From: Gammaproteobacteria bacterium
GTDB taxonomy: Bacteria > Pseudomonadota > Gammaproteobacteria > Pseudomonadales > Pseudomonadaceae
Direction of reading: 5' to 3'
Length of the DNA stretch: 64,000 nt
NCBI GenBank assembly: GCA_012728415.1
Contig: JAAYFD010000032.1
Span: 1-64,000, forward strand
Part shown: positions 41,438 to 53,129 of the stretch, piece after piece
Numbering within the stretch: position 1 is the first letter of the stretch
Layout: the number at the start of each line of letters is the position of its first letter
Translations under genes and position numbers: made by a program
The notes under the pieces: model-generated
What the model was told of the DNA's origin: nothing
The model's input: the letters and a program-made list of their open reading frames with translations, nothing else
The model's database searches: none

Positions 41438-41468
41438 TCCGCTTTTCTGGTCGGCAGGTTCCTGATAG

Positions 41469-42515
41469 ATGAAGCAGCCACGAATTCAGCTTGGCAACCT
41501 GTCGGTCGGCTTTGTCCAGCCGATAGCAGACGCTCTGGACACCCTGGGCATCTGTGCCAAGCCCCTGCTGGAGCGCTTTGGCCTGCCGGCAGCACGACTG
41601 GCCGAAGCCGGTGCCCGGCTGTCGATTCCCCACTACATGCGGCTGGGCCATGCTGCCATCATGCTCAGCAAACGCCCCGGTCTGGGTCTGCTCATGGGCC
41701 AGCACAGCCGTCTGGAGCACTTGGGGCTGGCCGGTGCCTGTGCAGCACTGGCGCCGGATATCCGCTCAGCCATGCGCGCCCTGACCCGGTTCGAACCCTT
41801 GTATGCCTACAACTATCTGGGCCAGAGCCACCTGCAAGAAAGCGGTCAAGGGGCGTGGGTAAGCTTTTATTCAATTGCTCCCTATAACGGCTACAACCGA
41901 TTCGTGGTCGATGCCGTACTCAAAAGCTGGCACTGTCACATGCAGCAAATCGCTGATCAACCGGTCAGGCTGGAGCGGGTTCAAATCGAATACCCGGCGC
42001 CACCCCATGCGAGCGACTTTGAAGCGGCTTTTGGCTGCCCGGTAGAGTTTTCCGCTCCGGCCAACCGCATTCTGTGCAGCCCGGCCACCCTGGCCATCGG
42101 CAACCCCCGGCATAGCCCACACAGCTGGCATGAGCTGCAGCAGCTGTGCCACCAACAGCTGACACAGCAACAAGCACCGGTCAGCCTGAGCGATCAGGTA
42201 GCCCGCCTGCTAGGCCAGCAGCTGCGCCATGGCGAGCCGGAGCTGACCAGTATTGCACGCCAGTTACGGCTGCCCGCCTGGACGCTGCAGCGCCGGCTGG
42301 CGCAAGAAGGCAGCAGTTTTCGTGAGCTGCTGCAAGACACCCGCCATAACCTGGCAGTCTGCTACCTGCGCGATACGCAATTAACCCTTGCGGAAATCGC
42401 CTGGCAGCTGGGTTTTGCCAGCAGTGAAGCCTTTCAGCGAGCTTTCAAACGCTGGCAAGGGCAGCCACCCGGGAACTTTCGTCGCCAGCAGGCAGTCCCT
42501 GACGACAAAGCCTGA
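41469..42515 (+). CDS. AraC-family transcriptional regulator (OruR/ArgR-type, long N-terminal domain)
   Basis: A protein of 348 residues. The N-terminal 200 residues are an arabinose-binding-like regulatory domain of the kind found in Pseudomonas OruR-type regulators ('RLGHAAIMLSKRPGLGLLMG'). The C-terminal 100 residues hold two HTH units: 'SIARQLRLPAWTLQRRLAQE' and 'EIAWQLGFASSEAFQRAFKR', then 'WQGQPPGNFRR'. The ligand and targets are unknown. The next gene, a DedA-PAP2 fusion, begins about 100 bp later and may or may not be regulated by it. Confidence 0.85.
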   Translation: MKQPRIQLGNLSVGFVQPIADALDTLGICAKPLLERFGLPAARLAEAGARLSIPHYMRLGHAAIMLSKRPGLGLLMGQHSRLEHLGLAGACAALAPDIRSAMRALTRFEPLYAYNYLGQSHLQESGQGAWVSFYSIAPYNGYNRFVVDAVLKSWHCHMQQIADQPVRLERVQIEYPAPPHASDFEAAFGCPVEFSAPANRILCSPATLAIGNPRHSPHSWHELQQLCHQQLTQQQAPVSLSDQVARLLGQQLRHGEPELTSIARQLRLPAWTLQRRLAQEGSSFRELLQDTRHNLAVCYLRDTQLTLAEIAWQLGFASSEAFQRAFKRWQGQPPGNFRRQQAVPDDKA

Positions 42516-42612
42516 ACAGGCTTTCGCAGTCACCCGATGGGGTTTGGTGCCGACCACCCTGTGCCTGTACAATTCGCGCCTGAAGTTTCCCAGCTCCCAT
42601 CACGGTTATTTA

Positions 42613-43932
42613 ATGTCGGATTTTTTCGCCCCGCTGTTTGATTGGCTCGCCCTGCACCCACACTGGCTTGGGGCCAGCGTTTTCTTAATCATCCTGATCG
42701 AGTGCATGGCGCTGATCGGGGTACTCTGGCCTGGCGTAGTACTGGTGTTTTCCGCCGCCCTGCTGGCCGGACAAGCCGGTCTAGCCCTCTGGCCACTGTA
42801 TCTTTTGGCCTGGCTCGCCGCCATGCTGGGAAACAGCGGCTCCTATCTGCTGGGCATTCGACTGCAAGCCGGCGCACGCAGTTTGCCGCTCCTGCGCAAA
42901 TATCCGCACTGGCTGGCCCGGGCCGAGATCCACCTCTCCAGATACGGTACCGGCAGCCTGCTGGCCGGCCACTTTATCGGTCCGCTGCGTCCAGTCCTGC
43001 CGCTACTGGCCGGCATGCTGAAGATGCCAGCAAAGCGTTTTTTTATTGTCAACATGCTGGCTGCCGGTATCTGGTCATTCACAGCAATATTGCCCGGCTG
43101 GTTAACCGGTGCAGCCCTGGACAGCGCACCGCCTGACCAGTTCTGGAGTCAGGCGGGGCTGCTGGCAGCCGGTTTCGGGCTGTTGGCTGCAACTGCTTTC
43201 TGGTTCGGCCGCCGTCCTCACCCTCAACGCTTCACTTGCCTGGCCCTGCTCAGTGGTTTGTTGCTGGCGCTTTTATTGACCTTCTGGCCAATGCTCGCGG
43301 TATTTGACCGTTACCTGCAACAACTGACGCTAGCCAGTTCCAGCCCCGTCCTGGACCCAATTTTGCTGGTCTTCACCCAGTTCGGTGACGTGAAACTGCA
43401 AATTGTGCTGGATGCCCTGCTGTGTATCCTGCTGCTTGCTTACCGGGCATTTCCGGCCCTGGTTTTTGCCGCCGGCAGCCTGCTTGGCTCAACGGTGCTC
43501 AACGCAAGCCTGAAAAGCCTGGTCGGACGCACTCGTCCCGAGCTGCTGCCTCAGCTGCTTGATGGCTACAGCATGCCCAGCGGGCATAGCGTACGCAGCT
43601 ACACCTTTTGCCTGGTTATTGCCATACTGCTGGGGCTCGGCCAGCGCCGACAGGTGCGGGCAGGGCTCCTGTCATTAGCATTGCTGCCAGCCAGCCTGGT
43701 GGCTTTTTCCCGCATCTACCTGACTGCCCACTGGCCAACTGATGTGCTGGCTGGCGCCCTTCTGGCCGTCTTCAGTTGTACAGTCATGCTGGCCCTGCTT
43801 GGACGGCAGCAGCCGGCACATGCACTGCCCCGCCCTTTCTGGCTAACACAAGCCGGGCTGTCGCTGGGCATATTCATCCTGTTTGCTGCCTGGTCGTTTT
43901 CCACTGCGGCCACTCGATACAACCTGCTTTGA
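42613..43932 (+). CDS. DedA (SNARE-associated) / PAP2 phosphatase fusion protein
   Basis: Residues 1 to about 200 are a DedA domain with 'VLWPGVVLVFSAALLAGQ' and 'LAGHFIGPLRPVLPLLAGM', the family's conserved Arg-containing stretch. Residues from about 235 to the end are a PAP2 domain with all three phosphatase motifs: 'KSLVGRTRP', 'PSGHS' and 'RIYLTAHWPTDVLAG'. Such fusions are thought to recycle undecaprenyl phosphate: PAP2 removes a phosphate in the periplasm and DedA flips the lipid carrier back. The true start is the ATG at 42613. NorM follows 13 bp later. Confidence 0.88.
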   Translation: MSDFFAPLFDWLALHPHWLGASVFLIILIECMALIGVLWPGVVLVFSAALLAGQAGLALWPLYLLAWLAAMLGNSGSYLLGIRLQAGARSLPLLRKYPHWLARAEIHLSRYGTGSLLAGHFIGPLRPVLPLLAGMLKMPAKRFFIVNMLAAGIWSFTAILPGWLTGAALDSAPPDQFWSQAGLLAAGFGLLAATAFWFGRRPHPQRFTCLALLSGLLLALLLTFWPMLAVFDRYLQQLTLASSSPVLDPILLVFTQFGDVKLQIVLDALLCILLLAYRAFPALVFAAGSLLGSTVLNASLKSLVGRTRPELLPQLLDGYSMPSGHSVRSYTFCLVIAILLGLGQRRQVRAGLLSLALLPASLVAFSRIYLTAHWPTDVLAGALLAVFSCTVMLALLGRQQPAHALPRPFWLTQAGLSLGIFILFAAWSFSTAATRYNLL

Positions 43933-43945
43933 GTTATACCACTCG

Positions 43946-45313
43946 ATGACCTCGCTCCCATTTCGTCCTCGGCTGCTCAAAGAATGGCAAGCCTTGCTCA
44001 AACTGTCCGTGCCCATCGTAATCGCCCAGCTGGCCAACGCCGCCATGGGCTTTGTCGACACCATGATGGCCGGCCGGGTCAGCCCTACAGATCTGGCTGC
44101 TGTGGCGCTGGGGAACTCCATCTGGATGCCGGTTTTCCTGTTCATGAGCGGCGTTTTGATGGCCACCACCGCTAAAGTGGCGCGCGTCTTCGGCGCCGGA
44201 AAAACCGGACTGATCAGTCCGCTGGTACGCCAGGCGTTGTGGCTAGGGCTAACACTGGGCAGCCTGCTGGGTGTTTTGATGTGGAATGCCGAGCCCTTGC
44301 TGCAGTGGCTCAATATCGATCCACTGCTGATCAAGCCCGCCATGGGCTATCTGCAGGCAGTAGCCTGCGGCTTTCCCGCAGTAGCCTTGTATACCGTCTT
44401 GCGCTGCTACAGTGATGCCCTTGGGCATACCCGGCCCAGCATGGTCATTGGACTGTTAGGCTTGCTGATCAACATTCCGGCCAACTACATCCTGATCTAC
44501 GGCAAATTTGGTCTGCCGGCCATGGGCGGGGTTGGCTGTGGCTGGGCCACTGCGCTGGTCATGCTGTGCATGATGCTGGCCATGTTCTGGTGGGTACGCT
44601 GGGCGCCCCATTACAGGGAGCACAACCTGTTTGGCCGCTGGGAACTGCCCAGCCGGACCGAACTGCGCAGCTTGCTGGCGCTGGGCTTGCCAATTGGTGT
44701 ATCGATTTTTGCCGAGGCCAGTATTTTTTCCATCATTGCGCTATTGATTGGCGGTCTGGGAGCCAATATCGTAGCCGGCCACCAGATCGCGCTGAACTTC
44801 AGCTCGCTGGTGTTCATGCTGCCCTATTCGCTGGGTATGGCTACCACGGTGCGAGTCGGTCAAAACCTTGGAGCTGGCCGGCCCTCTGATGCGGCATTTG
44901 CTGCCTGGGTGGCAATGGGCAGCGCCCTGCTGCTGGCCTGTATTTCGGCCAGCTATATGACACTGCTGCGCGAACCGATTGCCCGTATCTACACCAATGA
45001 CCCGCAGGTACTGGGAATTGCCGCAACACTGATCATTTATGCTGCCATTTTCCAGTTTTCCGATGCAATACAGGTAACCGCTGCCGGTGCGCTACGCGGC
45101 TATCAGGATACCCGGATAACCATGCTAATCACCTTGGCTTCCTATTGGGGCATTGGGCTGCCGGTGGGCTACTCACTGGGCCTGACCAGCCTGTCCGGAC
45201 CCGCACAGGGGCCGGCCGGGCTTTGGCAAGGGCTGATAGCCGGTCTGACTTGCGCTGCTGTACTGCTTGGCTGGCGACTGGTGCATATGGGCAAGAAAAA
45301 CAAGACCGTCTAG
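43946..45313 (+). CDS. MATE family multidrug efflux transporter (NorM-like)
   Basis: A protein of 455 residues with twelve membrane spans in two bundles. 'LSVPIVIAQLANAAMGFVDTMMAG' is the typical first span, and 'GLGANIVAGHQIALNFSSLVFMLP' and 'TTVRVGQNLGAGR' are matching second-half motifs. NorM proteins export cationic drugs using sodium or proton gradients. The ATG at 43946 is chosen, 13 bp after the DedA-PAP2 stop, so both are likely on one transcript. Substrates not deducible. Confidence 0.9.
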   Translation: MTSLPFRPRLLKEWQALLKLSVPIVIAQLANAAMGFVDTMMAGRVSPTDLAAVALGNSIWMPVFLFMSGVLMATTAKVARVFGAGKTGLISPLVRQALWLGLTLGSLLGVLMWNAEPLLQWLNIDPLLIKPAMGYLQAVACGFPAVALYTVLRCYSDALGHTRPSMVIGLLGLLINIPANYILIYGKFGLPAMGGVGCGWATALVMLCMMLAMFWWVRWAPHYREHNLFGRWELPSRTELRSLLALGLPIGVSIFAEASIFSIIALLIGGLGANIVAGHQIALNFSSLVFMLPYSLGMATTVRVGQNLGAGRPSDAAFAAWVAMGSALLLACISASYMTLLREPIARIYTNDPQVLGIAATLIIYAAIFQFSDAIQVTAAGALRGYQDTRITMLITLASYWGIGLPVGYSLGLTSLSGPAQGPAGLWQGLIAGLTCAAVLLGWRLVHMGKKNKTV

Positions 45314-45383
45314 CCCCTGCCGCTTGACGGTCTGTCAACTGCTAGTCCCGGAAACCTTCAAGCCTGCTGCAGCCTGCCCGTGC

Positions 45384-46757
45384 TTACAACAGTTCCTTGT
45401 GCCGTGAGCAGCGGTTGGAGATGCCCGGAGTAAAACGCCCCGGATGGGTTTTGCGCTCAAGCGGCAAGCCACACTTCTCCCCAGTAACCGTAATATGCGC
45501 CTCACAAACCGGGTTTTCATAGTGTCTGAGCCAAGTATTGTACTCTTCAGCACTGACCATACAGTAGCGCGCTGCATAAGCCGCCGGGCTCTTCAAAAAC
45601 TCATCCACTTCATCGACCTGAATGGTAATGTGCCCAGCCCCGGGCTGCATGGTAACCAGAGATACACCGGCATCATCAAGCCGCTGCAAGATACCCCGGG
45701 CTGCCTGTATGGCTGCCTTGAACTCACGGCTGGCCGCCTCGTGCTGCGCGCGCACCTGATGCAACTCGTCCTGCAATTCTGCCAGCCTGGCATCGTGTTG
45801 TTGCTGTAGCAGTTGCTGCTGCTGTCGCTGTGAGGCTGCCAGCAATTTCTTGTGTGACTGCAGCTCCTGTTCAAACTGCGCCTTGAGCAGAACAACCTGG
45901 TTTTGTTCTTTTACGGCCAGACTTTCCAGCTCTCGCCTGGCATCCTCGCCAATGCTGCCCAGCTGGCTGATCTGCTCCTGCAGCACGCGATTTTGCTCAA
46001 GGCTTGCCTGCAGATCTCTTTCCAGCTGTCGAATTTTTTCCTGGCTGGCAGCCTGCTGCCGGGCCGCCTGTTGTCGCAAACTGGCAAGCGCCCTGTCATG
46101 CTCGGCTTCAAGAGTGCGGATACGCAAGCGTTGCTGCTTGATCAGTTGCGCCGCTTTTTTTCGCTGTGCAGCCTCCCGCTCGGCAGCCTGGCGCTCTTGT
46201 TCTTCCTTGCGTTCAATCTCTGCCGGCAGCTGCCAGGCCTCTTCGGCAACCACTTGCAGCTTGTCCAGCTCAAGAGTCGCTGGAGAAGCCGGCGCCTCGC
46301 CCGTATCCGCCAGCAAGCGCAGCTGGTTGCGCTGTACCGCATCACGAATCATGTGCAGATGATTATGGCCTGGGGCCAAATCCGGGTCCCACAAGTGCAT
46401 ATTGAGCCAAGGGATTGGCGACTGGCTATGACAAACCAGCCGAACCGGCCCACCCCCCAGGTCGGGGCCATATTCAGCCTTTTCGACCAGCTGGCGCAGC
46501 GGCACATTCCAGCCCGCATCTGCTGTTCCGGTCTCATCAAAATCAAGATAAAAGAGCACAACCGAGCGTATTTGCAGCCTCGGGTTGATCACGACATAAG
46601 CCGCGCGAGCCTGCTGGTCTGCCCACTCGGGCATGCTGACAACATTATCAAGCACAGCTTCAAACTCGGGGTACAGCATTTCTGTGACAATCCCGTCACC
46701 CCTGAACAGCATGATCGCTTCGGTCATTTGCTGCCGTCCCGGCCTGAAAGTGCTCAT
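45384..46757 (-). CDS. Coiled-coil protein with C-terminal Cys/His cluster, function unknown
   Basis: A protein of 457 residues in three parts. Residues 1-170 form a globular N-terminus ('DGIVTEMLYPEFEAVLDN'). A very long Gln/Glu/Ala-rich coiled coil spans about 180-360. The C-terminal domain has 'PVCEAH', 'EKCGLPLERKTH' and 'SNRCSRHK', three Cys plus His residues spaced like a zinc site. No signal or membrane span. I do not recognise a named family; similar cytoplasmic scaffolds occur in pseudomonads. The upstream ATG is kept, but an ATG ten codons in is also possible. Confidence 0.6.
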   Translation of the reverse strand: MSTFRPGRQQMTEAIMLFRGDGIVTEMLYPEFEAVLDNVVSMPEWADQQARAAYVVINPRLQIRSVVLFYLDFDETGTADAGWNVPLRQLVEKAEYGPDLGGGPVRLVCHSQSPIPWLNMHLWDPDLAPGHNHLHMIRDAVQRNQLRLLADTGEAPASPATLELDKLQVVAEEAWQLPAEIERKEEQERQAAEREAAQRKKAAQLIKQQRLRIRTLEAEHDRALASLRQQAARQQAASQEKIRQLERDLQASLEQNRVLQEQISQLGSIGEDARRELESLAVKEQNQVVLLKAQFEQELQSHKKLLAASQRQQQQLLQQQHDARLAELQDELHQVRAQHEAASREFKAAIQAARGILQRLDDAGVSLVTMQPGAGHITIQVDEVDEFLKSPAAYAARYCMVSAEEYNTWLRHYENPVCEAHITVTGEKCGLPLERKTHPGRFTPGISNRCSRHKELL

Positions 46758-47204
46758 TGTAATTTTAGTCTCCCTGATAGCAGAACCCTGTCACCTAAGC
46801 AACACCGGAAAGGCTTCACCATCCTGCCAACCGGCAGGACTGCTTGCTGACGAAAACCTGCAGGCAAGCCTTGGTGATGCTACATCAGTTACCGCATATA
46901 GACGCAAAGCATGAAAAACTTTGTGATATGCAGCACAGAAGCCCAACCAAAGTGCGGTGCAGACGCTGCTTAAAAGAAGAATTTACGACAAAGAACGCAC
47001 AGATCAAATGGTGGCATAACAGTACCAGCCGGCACCAAGAGCGAATCCGCATACAGCAAGCCAGAACTGGCAGCCTGTATACAGAAGCAATTGCAGACAG
47101 CTGAACAGGCCCCTGTTGCAGCTGAAATTTCCAGACGCAAAAGGGGCCACACGGGAGCGGACTGACAGCGCCAGCCACCCGCAAAGCCCTGGACGGATCC
47201 TCTG
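46758..47204. other. Intergenic region with hairpin, no gene supported
   Basis: About 450 bases between fadH and the coiled-coil gene, both on the minus strand. ORF-track entries here (such as 46844-47104) have poor composition and no ribosome site. A hairpin CAGCTGAACAGG/CCTGTTGCAGCTG lies at 47098-47124 without a T-run. The promoter of the coiled-coil gene presumably lies near its start but was not identified. Confidence 0.5.
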
Positions 47205-49576
<2,372 letters not shown>

Positions 49577-49606
49577 AAAAAAACCGGTCACGGGGACCGG
49601 TTTTTT
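49577..49606 (-). terminator. Terminator of rpsT
   Basis: AAAAAAACCGGTC-ACGG-GGACCGGTTTTTT forms a strong stem with a T-run on the minus strand, 15 bases past the rpsT stop. Confidence 0.92.
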
Positions 49607-49620
49607 GCAATGCCTAGGGC

Positions 49621-49890
49621 TTATGCAGCAGCCAGCGCCTTGATGTGCTGGTTCAGGCGGCTCTTGTGACGGGCAGCCTTGTTTTTGTGCAGAATGCCTT
49701 TGTCAGCCATGCGGTCAATGACAGGAACAGCCTTGGCATAGGCCTCTTGGGCTTTGGCCAGATCTTTGGCGTCCAGTGCCTTGATTACGTTCTTGATGTA
49801 GGTGCGAACCATGGAACGCAGGCTGGCATTGTGGCTGTTGCGCTTCTCAGCCTGTTTGGCGCGTTTTTTGGCAGAAGGGCTGTTGGCCAC
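49621..49890 (-). CDS. rpsT: 30S ribosomal protein S20
   Basis: A primary 16S rRNA binding protein of 89 residues, Lys/Arg/Ala-rich: '[20 protein letters not shown]', '[14 protein letters not shown]', '[20 protein letters not shown]'. The start codon is GTG rather than ATG. In E. coli rpsT begins with UUG and the weak start takes part in autoregulation, so the GTG here may do the same. It is monocistronic, with its own terminator. Confidence 0.97.
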   Translation of the reverse strand: MANSPSAKKRAKQAEKRNSHNASLRSMVRTYIKNVIKALDAKDLAKAQEAYAKAVPVIDRMADKGILHKNKAARHKSRLNQHIKALAAA

Positions 49891-50330
49891 AGTCGAACTC
49901 CTCGAATACTTCTACATGAAAGGGAAAAATGACTTGCGAATCATGCCGGTTTAGATGCTGCCTGTCAAGCCCGCACAGAACTTTATAGCGCCTTGCACGC
50001 CCACCATCGCATACGCGAAGCTTGCACTATAAACCCCTCATCTGCAGCTGCTGCATCCGTTCCGCCAGCCGCTTCAGCTGTATGGGCAATATAAACTGTA
50101 CCGGCGGCCCCAACTGCACGAGCAGCTTCAGCCGCGCCCCTGGCTATCCTGTGCTGACCCAGCCTGGGCCCTGCTCAAGCTCTTTTCACCACTGAAGTGG
50201 CTCCTGCAGTTGACTTGTACGAGCGGCTTTAGCCGTGGCCCGGAACCACCTTGTGCTGACCTTGTTCAAGCCCTGTTCGCCACTGCAGTGACTCCCACAG
50301 TGGCATCCAAGATCCTATTTAAAGCGATAT
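49891..50330. other. Intergenic region upstream of rpsT with extragenic repeats
   Basis: About 440 bases between rpsT and the thrC stop. It contains two tandem diverged repeat copies (listed separately) and presumably the rpsT promoter close to 49900-49960. No ORF is supported. Confidence 0.6.
50112..50301. repeat. Two tandem diverged extragenic repeat copies (REP-like)
   Basis: Copy one (about 50112-50210) and copy two (about 50212-50301) share ACGAGCxGCTTxAGCCG, TGTGCTGACC, CAAGCxCTxTTC and CCACTGxAGTG in the same order. Each copy contains the small palindromes GGCTttAGCC and CACTGcAGTG. They resemble Pseudomonas REP elements that read GAGCGGCTTTAGCC. Confidence 0.6.
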
Positions 50331-51740
50331 TTACAGCGGCTTGCCGCGATTGCCATGCTGACTGACAAACGCTTGTACAGTTGCCAGGTCGTTGGCCAAC
50401 ACGGTACAGCGCTCTTCACGTTCGAACAGGTCAGCCATGTGCGCTGGCAACTGTGGGGCGACGCCGGATACAGCCTTCTCCACCGCTTCCGGAAACTTGA
50501 CAGGGTGTGCAGTGGCCAGGGTCACCATGGGCACGCTTGGGCTGCGCCGGCATTCGCGGGCTGCCCGCACGCCAATCGCCGTGTGCGGATCAATCAGCTC
50601 ACCACACTGGGCATACACCTCGGCAATGGTCTGACAGGTTTGCTCATCATCTACGGCAAGAGAATCAAACAGCTTGCGCACCTCACTCCAGCGGTCTTCT
50701 TCAACAGACAACTGGCCAGTTGCACGGAAGCGGTCCATCAACCCTGCCACCAGCGCGCCGTTGCGACCGTGCATGTCAAACAGCAAGCGCTCAAAGTTTG
50801 ACGACACCATGATATCCATGGATGGCGATAGCGTCGGGTGCAGTTCATCCTTGTGGTAGCGGTTGCCGCTCATGAAACGGTGCAGGATATCGTTGCGATT
50901 CGTGGCCACAATCAGTTGGCTGACCGGCAAGCCCATGTTGCGCGCCAGATAGCCAGCAAAGATGTCACCAAAGTTGCCGGTCGGCACCGAAAATGCTACC
51001 GAGCGGTGCGGCGCGCCCAGCTGCAGCGCGGCATGAAAGTAGTAAACAATTTGCGCCATGATGCGCGCCCAGTTGATCGAGTTGACCGCCACCAGACGGG
51101 TACCCTTGAGAAAGCCCTGATCGGCAAAACTGGCCTTGACCATTTCCTGACAGTCATCGAAGTTGCCTTCGATGGCGATATTGTGAATGTTGTCACTGAT
51201 GGCGGTGGTCATCTGTTTGCGCTGTACTTCGGACACGCGCTGGTGCGGGTGCAGGATGAAGATATCCACATTGTCACAGCGGCGGCAGCCTTCGATAGCA
51301 GCCGAACCGGTATCACCGGAGGTGGCACCCATGATGACCACACGTTCACCGCGCCTGGTCAGCACATGGTCCAGCAGACGACCGAGCAGCTGCAGGGCAA
51401 AGTCCTTGAACGCCAGGGTCGGGCCATGGAACAGCTCCAGCGCCCACTCGTTGGTATCCAGCTGACGCAGCGGTGCGACGGCACTGTTGGCAAACGCACC
51501 ATAGGTGTCTTCGATAATGGCCTTGAAGTCGGCATCACTGATGCTGCCGGCAACAAAGGGACGCATCACTTCAAACGCCAGTTCATGATACGGCAGACCA
51601 ACCCAGGACTGCATTTGCTCCAGAGAGAAGCGTGGCAGGTTTTCTGGTACGTAAAGGCCGCCATCACTGGCCAGTCCGGCCAGCAGTACCTCTTCAAAAT
51701 TCAGGGCCGGAGCCTGGCCACGTGTGCTGATATAACGCAT
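50331..51740 (-). CDS. thrC: Threonine synthase
   Basis: The last step of threonine synthesis, from O-phosphohomoserine to threonine, PLP-dependent. 'HGPTLAFKDFALQLLGRLL' carries the PLP lysine; 'VIMGATSGDTGSAAIEG' and 'VAFSVPTGNFGDIFAGYLA' bind phosphate and cofactor. Length 469 residues, the long form typical of pseudomonads. It lies 21 bp after hom on the same strand. Confidence 0.96.
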   Translation of the reverse strand: MRYISTRGQAPALNFEEVLLAGLASDGGLYVPENLPRFSLEQMQSWVGLPYHELAFEVMRPFVAGSISDADFKAIIEDTYGAFANSAVAPLRQLDTNEWALELFHGPTLAFKDFALQLLGRLLDHVLTRRGERVVIMGATSGDTGSAAIEGCRRCDNVDIFILHPHQRVSEVQRKQMTTAISDNIHNIAIEGNFDDCQEMVKASFADQGFLKGTRLVAVNSINWARIMAQIVYYFHAALQLGAPHRSVAFSVPTGNFGDIFAGYLARNMGLPVSQLIVATNRNDILHRFMSGNRYHKDELHPTLSPSMDIMVSSNFERLLFDMHGRNGALVAGLMDRFRATGQLSVEEDRWSEVRKLFDSLAVDDEQTCQTIAEVYAQCGELIDPHTAIGVRAARECRRSPSVPMVTLATAHPVKFPEAVEKAVSGVAPQLPAHMADLFEREERCTVLANDLATVQAFVSQHGNRGKPL

Positions 51741-51761
51741 ATTGCTTGCCTTTATAAATGA

Positions 51762-53066
51762 TTAGTTCAGCTGTTCGACACGAATGCGAATGACCGGGGT
51801 ACTGACCGCCTCCAGCGCTTCCAGTGCGGCGATCGCATCAATCATGCGCACTTCCTGCACCCGGTGAGTCAGCAAAATGACGGGAATGAGGCCGTCCTGC
51901 TCCTCGGCTTCTTTCTGCATGATGGATTCGATATTGATGCCACGCTCCGACAAAATGCTGGCCACCTGGGCCAGTACACCGGGGTGGTCCTGTGCCTGGA
52001 TGCGCAGGTAGTAGGCCGATTCACAGTCGGCAATGGGCAACACCGCCTCGCTCGACAAGGCTTCAGCCTGGAATGCCAGTGCGGCAACCCGGCAGTCAGC
52101 CTCCGCATCCATCATGCGGGCAATATCTGTCAGGTCCGCCACCACCGCCGAAGCGGTCGGCTCCATGCCGGCACCGGCGCCGTAATACAGGGTGCTGCCC
52201 ACGGCATCGCCATTAACCATCACCGCGTTCATCACGCCGTTGACGTTGGCCAGCAACCGTTCCTCAGGAATAAGGGTCGGATGTACGCGCAATTCAATGC
52301 CGCTACCGGTTCGACGCGCTACACCCAGGTGTTTGATGCGGTAACCCAGTGCTTCAGCATAGTTGACATCAGCCGTGGTCAGCTGCGTGATGCCTTCGGT
52401 ATAGGCTTTGTCAAACTGCAGCGGAATGCCGAAAGCAATGGATGCCAGAATGGTCAACTTGTGAGCGGCATCAATGCCCTCAACGTCAAAAGTCGGATCG
52501 GCCTCGGCGTAGCCCAGCGCCTGGGCTTCTTGCAGCACATCTTCAAAGGCGCGCCCTTCCTCCCGCATTTCGGTCAGGATGAAGTTGCCGGTACCGTTGA
52601 TGATGCCGGCCAGCCAGTTGATGCGGTTACCGGCCAGACCCTCGCGGATTGCCTTGATCACCGGAATGCCGCCTGCCACTGCAGCTTCATAGCCAACCAT
52701 GACACCTTTGGCCTGGGCCCGGGCAAAAATCTCATTACCGTGCACGGCCAGCAAAGCCTTGTTGGCTGTCACCACATGCTTGCCGTTATCTATGGCAGCC
52801 AACACCAGCTCGCGTGCAACAGTGTCACCGCCAATCAGTTCGACCACAACATCAACATCCGGATTGGCCGCAACCTGCATCGCATCACTGATTATCTCAA
52901 TGCCTGTGGTGTCACACTGCGGATTAATGCTGCGCGCGGCAATTTGTACCACTTCAATCCGGCGACCGGTGCGACGGGAAATTTCGCCTGCATTGCGCTG
53001 CAACACATTAAGAGTGCCGCCACCTACGGTACCCAGCCCACAAATTCCGACCTTGACGGTTTTCAC
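51762..53066 (-). CDS. hom: Homoserine dehydrogenase
   Basis: Reduces aspartate semialdehyde to homoserine. NAD(P) binding 'KVGICGLGTVGGGTLNVLQ' starts the protein. The catalytic domain has 'NGTGNFILTEM' and 'EADPTFDVEGIDAAHKL'. The C-terminal ACT domain ('HPGVLAQVASILSERGINIE') provides threonine feedback. Monofunctional, 434 residues. It is followed by thrC, and dsbC lies upstream, the order usual in Pseudomonas. Confidence 0.96.
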   Translation of the reverse strand: MKTVKVGICGLGTVGGGTLNVLQRNAGEISRRTGRRIEVVQIAARSINPQCDTTGIEIISDAMQVAANPDVDVVVELIGGDTVARELVLAAIDNGKHVVTANKALLAVHGNEIFARAQAKGVMVGYEAAVAGGIPVIKAIREGLAGNRINWLAGIINGTGNFILTEMREEGRAFEDVLQEAQALGYAEADPTFDVEGIDAAHKLTILASIAFGIPLQFDKAYTEGITQLTTADVNYAEALGYRIKHLGVARRTGSGIELRVHPTLIPEERLLANVNGVMNAVMVNGDAVGSTLYYGAGAGMEPTASAVVADLTDIARMMDAEADCRVAALAFQAEALSSEAVLPIADCESAYYLRIQAQDHPGVLAQVASILSERGINIESIMQKEAEEQDGLIPVILLTHRVQEVRMIDAIAALEALEAVSTPVIRIRVEQLN

Positions 53067-53129
53067 GCTATGCCAACCCCTCTTGTTACGGCCGCTCTTA
53101 TGGGTGCGGCCCTTAATTTGATCTATCGT

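Noticed and set aside
46844-47104. 86-residue ORF in the fadH / coiled-coil gap
   Set aside because: No ribosome site, no similarity recognised and irregular composition.
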